The notes beneath the pieces are model-generated. The model searched no databases. It had not been told where the DNA came from and saw only the letters and a program-made list of their open reading frames with translations. Source: Prevotellaceae bacterium (GTDB lineage Bacteria > Bacteroidota > Bacteroidia > Bacteroidales > Paludibacteraceae). Taken from it: DNA of 43,914 nucleotides. Position 1 is the stretch's first letter. Every line of letters begins with the position of its first letter. The DNA lies in NCBI GenBank assembly GCA_031271465.1, contig JAISVR010000035.1, positions 1 through 43,914 on the forward strand, in the 5' to 3' direction. Below, piece by piece: positions 7,118 to 15,128 of the stretch. The translations under genes were made by a program, and so were the position numbers.

Positions 7118-9100
7118 ATGAAAAAAAATTACGCGAAATTATTTCTTTTACCTGTATTTTTAACTCTTTGCTACAATTTGTCGGCGCAAATTGTTAAGAC
7201 CCAGAGTATATCTTGTCCGGGCAGTCGCAACGGACAATTGGAAGTGATACTGCCTAATGGCGCGAGTTGTGAATGGACTTTACCCGATGCAACAACAAGC
7301 ACTTCGGCGGTGCTGAAAGGGCTTGGCGCAGGCACTTACAGCGTGCAGGTTACCGATGGCATTAGCAATCCCGTTTACAGCTACGACTTGCAAGAACCCG
7401 CTCCGATTGTAAATACTCCGAGCATAACCTCCAATACAAAATGGACAATTGCAGGCTCAGAAACTGCTGCCGAATTTAGCGGCAACGGGGAAATAAGCCT
7501 CAGCACTTCCGGCGGAAGCGGTTGGTTTACTTATATGCTTAAGGATAGCGTTTCGCGTGCAGTGATTACGCAAACCTCGCCCGTTTTTTCAACCTTGCCT
7601 TCGGGTACTTATTTTCTACGCACGACAGATATAGCAGGCTGTTTACGCTTGGATACCTTGCGCGTGCCCGATTCTCCTGCGGCAGCCTATAAGCAATTGA
7701 ACGACGAAGAATTTACACCCGATACCACAGCTTGCTACAAATCGACAACTACGGCAGATGTGAAACCCGATACCACCAATGTTGAATTTCCGGTGGAAGT
7801 ATATTTCGACGGTAAATTAGCTAAAAAGATTTACGGTTATTTTAATCCGGGCGATGATTCTACGATGTTTTTTAGCGATGTGACTAAAAGCAGCTTAACT
7901 GAGGCTGAAGGTTACCGTTTTACCGACACGGTATATACAACTACAAAAACTTCCGTGATGTATATTACCAAGGAGATTGCCGATGTTATCAGCGAATACA
8001 TTATCGTGCCCGATTACGATACCATTACAAGTAAATTCCCGCCGGCGCCATATCCTGCCGGCACCATTGATAAATACAAACCGGATGCCGACGGAAATTT
8101 GCTACTCGACTCGCTTATTATCCCCCGAATTCATGCCGGAAAAGATTCCATTAATGCGAGGCAAATGCCTACCGCCACCTCTGTGTCGTCGGAAGCATTG
8201 CGCCCGGGTTTCCATATCATGCACATGATAACGGCAAACGGCAAAGGATTCCGGTATTCGTGGGATGTTGATAGCGTGGTAGCTCCCGTTTCCGTTAATT
8301 TTACACAAGTAAACAACAAATGTTTTGGCGATGAGAAAGGCGAAATCACGCTGTTTGCTCAAGGAAGTTATCAAAACTACGACGGTAGAAATTTTACCTA
8401 CAGAGTAACAAAAAATAATGTGCCGGTAGTATTCTCGTCAATAAATCAGCCGGGCGACCCTGCTGCCAAGGGAATTAAAATATCCGCTGCTGCTGCGGGC
8501 GATTATCTCATCACCGCTACCGACCCGGAAGGTTGTGTGGGCAGACAAACCATAAGTATTACTCAACCCGACGAGCCGATAAGCGTGTATATTAATCTGT
8601 TGCAAGAAACGAAATGTCCTTACAGCCGCGATGGCGAATTGGAAGTGCGTATGGTACACGGCGCCGTTCCTCCGATACAGTATAGCTGGAATGGTGGTGC
8701 GTTTCATACTGCCGGCTCTACGGCAAGCGGATTGCAGGCAGGGAAAAATACCCTTGTTGTACGCGATGCCAATGGCTGCGAAGGCAACGATGAGGTTGAA
8801 ATACCTTATGCTCAAAAAGCTTGTTTCTACAACATTGTAACTCCCAATGGCGATGGCTACAACGATTATTTCGACCTTACGGATATTTGTCAGGGATTGC
8901 AAATGAAGGCTGTTATCTTCAATAACAACGGCAAGCTTGTAGCTACTCTCGACGAAAACAATCCCAAATGGGATGCCAACGACTCGTCGAATCCGCCTAC
9001 CGGAATGGAATCGACCTACACTTGTTTTGTACAGCTTTTCGAAAATGGTGCCATAATCGGCGAATTTGGCGAAAGTTTCAGTGTGGTTTATCAGAAGTAA
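7118..9100 (+). CDS. Secreted protein with SprB-like repeats and B-type T9SS sorting domain
   Basis: The 660 residues begin with a Sec signal peptide (hydrophobic LFLLPVFLTLCYNL, then SAQ). SprB-type repeat starts occur at SISCPGSRNGQLEV, NNKCFGDEKGEITL and ETKCPYSRDGELEV, each followed by an Ig-like strand pattern ending in a DxxGC motif (DIAGCLR, DPEGCVG, DANGCEG). The last ~90 residues start with NIVTPNGDGYNDYFDL, the gliding-motility-associated (type B) C-terminal sorting domain. The protein should cross the outer membrane by type IX secretion and stay on or leave the surface. The next two genes, a PorP/SprF-like protein and a PD40 protein, are the usual partners of such substrates. Adhesin or motility function is inferred. 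Confidence 0.9.
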   Translation: MKKNYAKLFLLPVFLTLCYNLSAQIVKTQSISCPGSRNGQLEVILPNGASCEWTLPDATTSTSAVLKGLGAGTYSVQVTDGISNPVYSYDLQEPAPIVNTPSITSNTKWTIAGSETAAEFSGNGEISLSTSGGSGWFTYMLKDSVSRAVITQTSPVFSTLPSGTYFLRTTDIAGCLRLDTLRVPDSPAAAYKQLNDEEFTPDTTACYKSTTTADVKPDTTNVEFPVEVYFDGKLAKKIYGYFNPGDDSTMFFSDVTKSSLTEAEGYRFTDTVYTTTKTSVMYITKEIADVISEYIIVPDYDTITSKFPPAPYPAGTIDKYKPDADGNLLLDSLIIPRIHAGKDSINARQMPTATSVSSEALRPGFHIMHMITANGKGFRYSWDVDSVVAPVSVNFTQVNNKCFGDEKGEITLFAQGSYQNYDGRNFTYRVTKNNVPVVFSSINQPGDPAAKGIKISAAAAGDYLITATDPEGCVGRQTISITQPDEPISVYINLLQETKCPYSRDGELEVRMVHGAVPPIQYSWNGGAFHTAGSTASGLQAGKNTLVVRDANGCEGNDEVEIPYAQKACFYNIVTPNGDGYNDYFDLTDICQGLQMKAVIFNNNGKLVATLDENNPKWDANDSSNPPTGMESTYTCFVQLFENGAIIGEFGESFSVVYQK

Positions 9101-9105
9101 ACAAA

Positions 9106-9131
9106 GAAGTTACAGAAGTCAAACGAAGTTA
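9106..9131. repeat. Dispersed GAAGTTACAGAAGT repeat
   Basis: The segment GAAGTTACAGAAGTCAAACG plus AAGTTA, 6 nt after a stop codon, matches the repeat arms flanking the etfA-etfB spacer (42881-42916 and 43031-43066) with one or two differences. Confidence 0.7.
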
Positions 9132-9177
9132 TAAATATTTCGTTTGAACGGTTAAACGATTAAACAGTTAAACAAAA

Positions 9178-10101
9178 ATGAAAAAATCATATATAATAAT
9201 AACTATCGTGTTGCTCGCTTTTTCAGTAGTTAATATGCAAGCACAGCGCATTTGGGGTAACCCTATGGGACAATATGTATACAATCCGGCAGGAGCCGCA
9301 ATGAACGACCTCGGCGAAGTAGCGGCAAGTTATTATAATACCTACGCATCGGCAACAAATAGCCCGCAAGGGTTTTTGCTGATGGGTTCCGGCTCTTTCC
9401 CGAGCGATAAGGTGGGTGCAGGTTTCCGTTTTACCAATGAAAGCGGCGGAGTACTCAAAACCACTATGGCAGAAGCAACTTTTGTATATAAAACACCGGT
9501 AAGCCGAAATTCTAAACTCTCGTTCGGATTGTCGGCAGTGTATAACCAATTGGGTTTTGCCTGGGACAAGATGAATCCACAGCATCAAAACGATCCGATT
9601 TTGGTAAATGCCGCCAATGCGGGTTATTATTTCGATGCCAATTTCGGCGTAAGTCTCAACGAAGCAAACCGGTATTACATCGGTTTGGCATGTTATAATT
9701 TGCTGGGACAACAAACCTCATGGCTGTTGCCAAGCTTTACCAACCGTTCGTCGCGCCTTGTGAGCTTGAGCGGCATGTATTCTTTCAATCTCTTGCATGG
9801 CGATGCCAAACTCGAAACTACCGGAGTACTGATGACCTACCAGCCTCAAGATGAATTCACACCGGTATACGACCTGTCAGCCCGGCTGATTTACCGCAAA
9901 TCGGGCTGGCTTGGAGCCGGCTATACCAACCACATGGTGAAAGTGCTTTGCGGGTTGTACATTCAAGACCTCGCTATTGGTTATGCGGGCGGTATCGGCA
10001 TCGGCGATATTTCGGATTACGGCTATGCTTTCCCGAAACACGAGTTGTTTTTGCGCCTCGAACTGAATACAAGCAAATCGTCGCGAACTCCTGCTTATTA
10101 A
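9178..10101 (+). CDS. PorP/SprF-like type IX secretion outer-membrane protein
   Basis: The 307 residues have a signal peptide (YIIITIVLLAFSVVNMQAQ) and the typical opening YNPAGAAMND, followed by repeated amphipathic strands of an outer-membrane beta-barrel. The family is named after PorP of Porphyromonas and SprF of Flavobacterium. SprF-type members lie directly downstream of a large type-B sorting-domain substrate, exactly as here, and are needed for its surface display. Spacing to the substrate gene is 77 nt and to the next gene 27 nt, consistent with one operon. It probably serves the 7118-9100 product. Confidence 0.88.
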   Translation: MKKSYIIITIVLLAFSVVNMQAQRIWGNPMGQYVYNPAGAAMNDLGEVAASYYNTYASATNSPQGFLLMGSGSFPSDKVGAGFRFTNESGGVLKTTMAEATFVYKTPVSRNSKLSFGLSAVYNQLGFAWDKMNPQHQNDPILVNAANAGYYFDANFGVSLNEANRYYIGLACYNLLGQQTSWLLPSFTNRSSRLVSLSGMYSFNLLHGDAKLETTGVLMTYQPQDEFTPVYDLSARLIYRKSGWLGAGYTNHMVKVLCGLYIQDLAIGYAGGIGIGDISDYGYAFPKHELFLRLELNTSKSSRTPAY

Positions 10102-10128
10102 AAATAAGCGTATAGAAAATTTAACTAT

Positions 10129-11472
10129 ATGAAACGCATTATATCCTCGCTACTCGTTGTGTTATGTTCTTTTGCCGTTTCGGCACAAAAGAAAGATACG
10201 CTTTGTATTAATATGCAGGGCATTAACAGCGTGTACGATGATTATCAGCCACATGTGCCGGGGAATAAGGCTCTCTTGTTTACTTCGAATCGAAAAAATA
10301 CGCAAGAAACTCAAACCGTAGAGTTTTCGGAAAAAGTATATTTTACCATCGAGAAAAGAAAAAGCAAAAAGGGCGGAAAGAGTAAATGGACAGCTCCTGA
10401 AAAAAACGGTTATACCTGGAACAGCGACAACAACACTGCACTGATTGCTATAAGTCCTTCGCATTACTATTTTTATCGTTGCTACTGGCTCGATAACGGG
10501 GAAATTTTTACGGCAAAGCGCATTGCCGACAGGAAAAATCCCTGGCGCGCTTCTTCTCTAAGCAGGCTTACGCGCATTAGTTCCGACTACGACGAATGTT
10601 CGATTGCTCCGTTGGGAGGCGACAGTATGCTTTTTGTATCGAACCGCAACGGTAATTATGATATTTTCCTGCAAACGGGCTATCAAACCCGTCCGGTGCC
10701 GGAACTGAACACGCCAAGCATCGAAAACGATTTGTATTTCCGCCCCGATACTCGTACGCTGTATTTTTCGTCTAACCGTGCAGACGGTGTGGGAGGCTTT
10801 GATATATACGAGTCGGTAATGCACAACGGGCAGTTCTCTCCTCCCCGATTATTGCTCGACACGGTGATAAATACGCCTGCCGACGACCGCGATTTTCGCA
10901 AGTACAACGATTCGCTTATGTATCTTTCGTCGAATCGCGATGGTGGCATGGGAGGTTTCGACCTTTATATGATACAGGTAACTACCGAGCCGCCTCTCGA
11001 ACCGATTGTTATTGAACTTGAAGATGAGTATGCGCCCAAAGATTCTATCGTTGATTTGCGCAAGCAGCTTTACGATAAGCTCAAAGACCTTGGCTTGATA
11101 CCTTTCCGAGGCGAAGTGCAAGTGGGTGCCTACCGGTATATAAAGAGTTTAAAGGCGTTTGAGGAAAAATTCCCCTGCATAACGAAAGAGAATATCCGCA
11201 TGGATACTATTTTGGTAGACGGAGTAACGGTGCACAAGTTTATTATCGACACGGTGTACAACGATGTAGATAAAGCCATAAACAAGCAATTGAGCATTGA
11301 GGCAATGCATTGCCTGCCTGATAAAGTATTTGCCGATATGCCTTTTATCGGTATGCTCGACCAAAAGGGTAACCGCTATGCTATTTTCTGGAAAAAAGAC
11401 GACTATGCCAACCGCAATGTGTTTTACATTTTCAAAAACGGAAAACAGGTGTGGAAAAATAAATTGTTTTAA
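10129..11472 (+). CDS. PD40 beta-propeller protein of the T9SS cluster
   Basis: The 447 residues have a signal peptide (ISSLLVVLCSFAVSAQ) and several WD40-like/PD40 blades: KALLFTSNRK, DSMLFVSNRNGNYDIFLQ, RTLYFSSNRADGVGGFDIYE and LMYLSSNRDGGMGGFDLYMI. After about residue 320, a segment starting GEVQVGAYRYIKSLKAFEE resembles a SPOR-like peptidoglycan-binding fold, but weakly. There is no OmpA domain, unlike PorE-type proteins. It closes the three-gene type IX secretion group and is probably periplasmic or anchored to the outer membrane. The role is inferred from the family and context. Confidence 0.82.
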   Translation: MKRIISSLLVVLCSFAVSAQKKDTLCINMQGINSVYDDYQPHVPGNKALLFTSNRKNTQETQTVEFSEKVYFTIEKRKSKKGGKSKWTAPEKNGYTWNSDNNTALIAISPSHYYFYRCYWLDNGEIFTAKRIADRKNPWRASSLSRLTRISSDYDECSIAPLGGDSMLFVSNRNGNYDIFLQTGYQTRPVPELNTPSIENDLYFRPDTRTLYFSSNRADGVGGFDIYESVMHNGQFSPPRLLLDTVINTPADDRDFRKYNDSLMYLSSNRDGGMGGFDLYMIQVTTEPPLEPIVIELEDEYAPKDSIVDLRKQLYDKLKDLGLIPFRGEVQVGAYRYIKSLKAFEEKFPCITKENIRMDTILVDGVTVHKFIIDTVYNDVDKAINKQLSIEAMHCLPDKVFADMPFIGMLDQKGNRYAIFWKKDDYANRNVFYIFKNGKQVWKNKLF

Positions 11473-11495
11473 TCCTCTTTCCCAAAAAAAATAAT

Positions 11496-11503
11496 TACCT
11501 TTG
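11496..11503 (+). promoter_or_regulatory. -7 box of the ilvC promoter
   Basis: TACCTTTG fits TAnnTTTG. A TTG at the ideal distance is not seen. It gives ilvC a leader of about 260 nt. Confidence 0.5.
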
Positions 11504-11517
11504 CAGCCGAAAAAATC

Positions 11518-11545
11518 TTTACAGGATTACAATCTGTAAGTTTTT
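11518..11545 (+). terminator. Terminator-like hairpin in the ilvC leader
   Basis: TTACAG (11519-11524) pairs with CTGTAA (11534-11539), followed by G and five T. It lies only about 15 nt after the promoter box, so it may be an attenuator or a remnant terminator of the upstream operon. Confidence 0.4.
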
Positions 11546-11629
11546 AGTCGGAAAATGTAATGAATTAAATAAATTACAATCAATATATTTAGAATCCGGT
11601 TGAAAATGAATCAAATTAAAAAACGGCAT

Positions 11630-11703
11630 CGTCATTGCGGAGAACGGAGCAATCGCGGAGTAGCAATTGTATCCTGAGATTGCTTCGTTCCTCGCAATGA
11701 CGG
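11630..11703. repeat. Palindromic repeat (GTCATTGCGG...CGCAATGACGG)
   Basis: Imperfect inverted repeat with ends CGTCATTGCGG and CTCGCAATGACGG and inner GCAATC / GATTGC. The same family occurs at 16872-17165, 19092-19167 and 22033-22103. It lies in the ilvC leader. Confidence 0.85.
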
Positions 11704-11771
11704 ACAGTTTTTTGTTTATAATACTATTTTTAAAATCAAATTTAAACAGACTTTTATAAATCGCAACTAAT

Positions 11772-13250
11772 ATGAATTATTTTAACACGCTTTCTTTAAG
11801 AGAGCAATTATTGCAACTCGGTGTATGCGAGTTTATGGATAAAAGCGAGTTTGCCAATGGCGTTGATGCTTTGAAAGGCAAAAAAATCGTTATCGTTGGT
11901 GCCGGTGCACAGGGTTTGAATCAGGGTTTGAATATGCGCGACTCCGGCTTGGATATTTCGTATGCGCTTCGCAAAGAGGCTATCGAGCAAAAACGCGCTT
12001 CGTACATGAATGCAACGGAAAATGGTTTCAAAGTAGGCACTTACGAGGAAATGATTCCTACTGCCGACTTGGTTATCAACCTTACGCCGGATAAACAACA
12101 CACGGCGGTTGTTTCGGCTGTTATGCCGCTGATGAAACAGGGTGCAACGCTTTCGTATTCGCACGGTTTCAATATTGTGGAAGAAGGTATGCAAATCCGC
12201 AAGGATATTACGGTAATCATGGTAGCTCCTAAATCGCCGGGCTCGGAAGTACGCGAGGAATATAAAAGGGGATTCGGTGTGCCGACTCTTTTGGCTGTAC
12301 ACCCTGAAAATGACCCCGAAGGAAAGGGTTGGGATTATGCCAAAGCGTATGCGGTAGCGACCGGCGGCGACCGTGCGGGTTGTTTGTATTCGTCTTTTGT
12401 TGCGGAAGTGAAATCGGATTTGATGGGTGAGCAAACTATTCTTTGCGGTATGTTGCAAACGGGTTCTATCCTTTGTTTCAACAAAATGATTGAAAAGGGC
12501 ATCGAGCCTGCTTATGCTTCCAAATTCATTCAATATGGTTGGGAAACAATTACCGAAGCGTTGAAACACGGTGGTATTACCAATATGATGGACAGATTGT
12601 CTAACCCTGCCAAAATTAAGGCTTTCGGTTTGGCGGAAGAGCTGAAAGGTATTATGCGTCCGTTGTTCGAAAAGCACATGGACAATATTATGTCGGGCGA
12701 ATTTTCGGAGACCATGATGAAGGATTGGGCGAATAACGACATTAATTTGCTTACCTGGCGCAAGGCTACCGGCGAAACGGCTTTTGAAAAAACGCCCGCT
12801 GGAACGATGGAAATTTCCGAGCAAGAGTATTTTGACAATGGTGTATTGATGATTGCAATGATTAAAGCGGGTGTGGAACTGGCTTTTGAAACGATGACCG
12901 ATGCGGGTATCAAAGATGAGTCGGCTTACTACGAGTCTCTGCACGAAACTCCGCTGATTGCAAATACGATTGCCCGTAAAAAGCTGTACGAAATGAATCG
13001 TGTGATTTCGGATACGGCTGAGTATGGCTGTTATTTGTTCGACCATGCTTGCCAACCGCTTTTGGCAGATTTCATGAAGAAAATCGACACGGATGTTATC
13101 GGCAAAGCTTACGGAGCGGGTAAAGGCAATGGTGTGGATAACCAACTTCTTATTGCGGTAAACAGCGAAATTCGTAATCACCCGATTGAATTTATCGGTG
13201 AGGAACTGCGCGAAGCAATGACGGCTATGAAGAAAATTGTAGCCGGATAA
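11772..13250 (+). CDS. ilvC: Ketol-acid reductoisomerase, long class II form
   Basis: It catalyses the isomerisation and NADPH reduction of 2-acetolactate or 2-aceto-2-hydroxybutyrate in valine, leucine and isoleucine synthesis. The 492 residues are the long class II form with two C-terminal helical domains. The N-terminal Rossmann motif is [20 protein letters not shown] (about residues 40-59). Further blocks are [48 protein letters not shown] and [18 protein letters not shown]. The remaining branched-chain genes are not in the window. It has its own promoter and a leader of about 260 nt holding a terminator-like hairpin and a palindromic repeat. A 481-residue frame on the other strand is a shadow. 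Confidence 0.97.
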   Translation: MNYFNTLSLREQLLQLGVCEFMDKSEFANGVDALKGKKIVIVGAGAQGLNQGLNMRDSGLDISYALRKEAIEQKRASYMNATENGFKVGTYEEMIPTADLVINLTPDKQHTAVVSAVMPLMKQGATLSYSHGFNIVEEGMQIRKDITVIMVAPKSPGSEVREEYKRGFGVPTLLAVHPENDPEGKGWDYAKAYAVATGGDRAGCLYSSFVAEVKSDLMGEQTILCGMLQTGSILCFNKMIEKGIEPAYASKFIQYGWETITEALKHGGITNMMDRLSNPAKIKAFGLAEELKGIMRPLFEKHMDNIMSGEFSETMMKDWANNDINLLTWRKATGETAFEKTPAGTMEISEQEYFDNGVLMIAMIKAGVELAFETMTDAGIKDESAYYESLHETPLIANTIARKKLYEMNRVISDTAEYGCYLFDHACQPLLADFMKKIDTDVIGKAYGAGKGNGVDNQLLIAVNSEIRNHPIEFIGEELREAMTAMKKIVAG

Positions 13251-13283
13251 CAACTAAGTAGCTAAGAGTGAATAGTTTTTTTA

Positions 13284-13461
13284 TATGCTAATCCGCAAGA
13301 TTATCCAAAAAATTGCTACAATTCTTTACGGCACGCTGTGCCTTTATTGCAAAACAGGATAGCTGCAGTGTTACATAATTCTTTGTAGGCAATTATTTTC
13401 CCAATAAATAGGCTGCGGAGCTGCTTAATATTAATGTTGGGTTGTTTTGCGGATTGGCATA
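13284..13461. mobile_element. MITE-like element with 15-bp terminal inverted repeats
   Basis: TATGCTAATCCGCAA (13284-13298) and TTGCGGATTGGCATA (13447-13461) are inverted repeats with one mismatch. The inside holds further imperfect inverted segments (TTGCTACAATTCTTTA near 13312; AATTCTTTGTAGGCAAT near 13378) and CGGCACGCTGTGCC. It has no open frame. It occupies most of the ilvC-transposase gap. Confidence 0.55.
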
Positions 13462-13470
13462 TTTTTTAAT

Positions 13471-13505
13471 AACTCCTGCTTTCGATATGAGGGCGGGAGT
13501 TTTTT
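13471..13505 (+). terminator. Rho-independent terminator downstream of ilvC
   Basis: AACTCCTGC (13471-13479) pairs with GCGGGAGTT (13493-13501), with one G-T pair, followed by a T run to 13505. Confidence 0.75.
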
Positions 13506-13517
13506 ATTGGGGTTTGC

Positions 13518-13613
13518 AAGTCGGAAGGACTAAATATGGATAAACCCGTGCAAGCGTAGCGCAGCTCGGGGCTGAAACGGTATCTACCGCTACCCTGAAC
13601 TCCGTAGGAGTTC
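13518..13613. repeat. Left REP block of the RAYT transposase
   Basis: It contains hairpins AAGTCGGAAGGACT, CCCGTGCAAGC..GCTCGGGG and GAACTCCGTAGGAGTTC. Read on the minus strand, the same modules follow in the same order as the block at 14111-14211, so the two blocks are inverted copies framing the transposase. Confidence 0.75.
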
Positions 13614-13617
13614 AATA

Positions 13618-14070
13618 TCAACTGTCCACCCAGAACCACTCGTCCAAATCGATGCCCTGCTCCTTGAGCAGCCTGCCTGTTTCTTCGCGAAAACTCTCTT
13701 GTTTGTGATGTTCCTGTTGGTTTTTGATATAGTTGATAATCATATCACGCTCCCGATATGAATAGGTCAATGCGCAGTATTTGATACCCCAACCCTTGAA
13801 GTCGGGAAAAAGCCCGGACTCCTTTATCCATTTCGACGACGATACCTTTATGTCCCGAATATAATCTGCCAATGCTATCGAAGGATGTAAATCGGATAGG
13901 ATATGAATATGGTCTTCCATGCCGTTGATGCGGAACAGAAAACATTTTTTATTCTTGACAATTCCCCAGATGTATTTGTATAATTCGGCAGCATGAGCTT
14001 GATCGATGGTTGCTTCGCTTGCTTTGGTACGAAACACAATGTGATACAGTATTTGACGGTAGGCAGACAT
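13618..14070 (-). CDS. RAYT-type (IS200-like, Y1) transposase
   Basis: From the ATG at 14070 it has 150 residues, the length of TnpA-REP (RAYT) proteins. It starts MSAYRQILYHIVFRTK, has the HUH metal-binding motif in MEDHIHIL (about residues 52-59), and a catalytic-tyrosine helix INYIKNQQEHHKQES near residue 117. It cuts and rejoins single-stranded DNA at hairpins. An ATG at 14091 is in frame, but the TATCTTTG promoter box (14096-14089, minus strand) overlaps it, so translation should begin at 14070. It is flanked by inverted REP blocks with no tnpB, as expected for a domesticated RAYT and its REP sequences. It appears intact. Confidence 0.9.
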   Translation of the reverse strand: MSAYRQILYHIVFRTKASEATIDQAHAAELYKYIWGIVKNKKCFLFRINGMEDHIHILSDLHPSIALADYIRDIKVSSSKWIKESGLFPDFKGWGIKYCALTYSYRERDMIINYIKNQQEHHKQESFREETGRLLKEQGIDLDEWFWVDS

Positions 14071-14088
14071 GGTTTTGTTTTTTGCGGG

Positions 14089-14096
14089 CAAAGATA
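14089..14096 (-). promoter_or_regulatory. -7 box of the RAYT gene
   Basis: TATCTTTG on the minus strand, 18 nt before the ATG at 14070. It rules out the earlier in-frame ATG at 14091. Confidence 0.6.
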
Positions 14097-14110
14097 CGGT
14101 TTTTTGTTAC

Positions 14111-14211
14111 ACTCCTACGGAGTTCGGGGTGGTAGTGGGTAAGTTTGCCGTAGTTGCCCCGAGCTGCACTTTGTTTGCTCGGGGTTATCCGGATGTAAGT
14201 CCTTCGGACTT
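14111..14211. repeat. Right REP block of the RAYT transposase
   Basis: The modules are ACTCCTACGGAGTT (14111-14124), CCCCGAGCTGC..GCTCGGGG, then AAGTCCTTCGGACTT (14197-14211). They correspond to the inverted block 13518-13613 at about 75-80 % by eye. Confidence 0.75.
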
Positions 14212-14253
14212 AAAGGTCGAGCGGAAATTATTGCGAACCAACGAATGTTTTTA

Positions 14254-14272
14254 GGGCGTATGCAATACGCCC
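14254..14272. repeat. GGGCGTAT palindrome
   Basis: GGGCGTAT and ATACGCCC around a 3-nt loop, ending at the stop codon of the GNAT gene. No T run follows on either strand, so it is a REP-like palindrome rather than a clear terminator. Confidence 0.6.
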
Positions 14273-14704
14273 CTACTTCACCATTTGCAGATAATCTAAC
14301 ACCTTGTAACCGAGGTGTTGGTATAAATCAATGGCGCGTTGGTTATTGCGGGCTACTTCCAAGCGGAAACGCCCGGCTGACGGATATTCTTTTTCTATAA
14401 ATTCAAATAATTTTTTGCCAATGCCTTTACCTCTTTGCGATTCGTCGATATACACTTCTTCTATAAGTACCACCATTCCGCCCGCTTCGTTGGAATAAGT
14501 AAAAGACAGCTGTGCATAGCCCACTATCCGATTGTCAATCTCTATTATCAAAATGCGAAGGTAGGGATTGTGCCCAATGGCTTCGTCGAATGTGCGAACG
14601 AAATGTTGAGGGTCAATAGTATGCGCCACTGCAGTGGACGAGAAAAACTCCTGCCCCATGGCAAGGAAAGGCTCTTTGTCGGATGGTTTGATGTCGCGAA
14701 ACAT
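14273..14704 (-). CDS. GNAT-family N-acetyltransferase
   Basis: The 143 residues carry the GNAT fold: an N-terminal helix-strand part, YAQLSFTYSNEAG strands, and the acetyl-CoA motif A VYIDESQRGKGIGKKLFEFI (about residues 85-104). The C-terminal LEVARNNQRAIDLYQHLGYK is also typical. It transfers an acetyl group from acetyl-CoA to an amine; the substrate cannot be read from the sequence. A TATTTTTG box lies at 14746-14739 on the minus strand, 35 nt before the ATG. It runs away from the divergent short unit starting at 14789. Confidence 0.9.
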   Translation of the reverse strand: MFRDIKPSDKEPFLAMGQEFFSSTAVAHTIDPQHFVRTFDEAIGHNPYLRILIIEIDNRIVGYAQLSFTYSNEAGGMVVLIEEVYIDESQRGKGIGKKLFEFIEKEYPSAGRFRLEVARNNQRAIDLYQHLGYKVLDYLQMVK

Positions 14705-14788
14705 AAGTGTGTGTGGATTGTAGAAGTAGAATTTTACTCAAAAATAATATATTTATTCAAAAAAATATTTCGGTTTCAAAAAAAGTAT

Positions 14789-14796
14789 TATATTTG
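14789..14796 (+). promoter_or_regulatory. -7 box of the short unit before the first WG gene
   Basis: TATATTTG fits TAnnTTTG. An upstream TTG at 19 nt is absent (TTT is present). The ATG of the small frame is 23 nt downstream. Confidence 0.5.
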
Positions 14797-14818
14797 CCCT
14801 GCTAAAAAACAAGAAACG

Positions 14819-15015
<197 letters not shown>

Positions 15016-15022
<7 letters not shown>

Positions 15023-15056
15023 TTGGAACAAAAATGTTTCGATTAGAGGATTTTTT
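15016..15056 (+). terminator. Terminator between the AC-tract unit and the WG gene
   Basis: CCTCTAAT (15016-15023) pairs with ATTAGAGG (15042-15049), extended by GAAC/GTTTC, followed by six T after one A. The stop codon of the small frame lies in the left arm. Confidence 0.75.
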
Positions 15057-15128
15057 GTTGTATGTACCCGGATAGAAATAAGAAGATTAATCGCATTAGC
15101 TAAACAGTAACCTTTAAATAATACTACT

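Noticed and set aside
11808-13253. 481-residue open frame opposite ilvC
   Set aside because: It spans the complement of ilvC almost exactly. Its composition (rich in R, H, F, N) is typical of a shadow frame, and no motif or promoter is seen.
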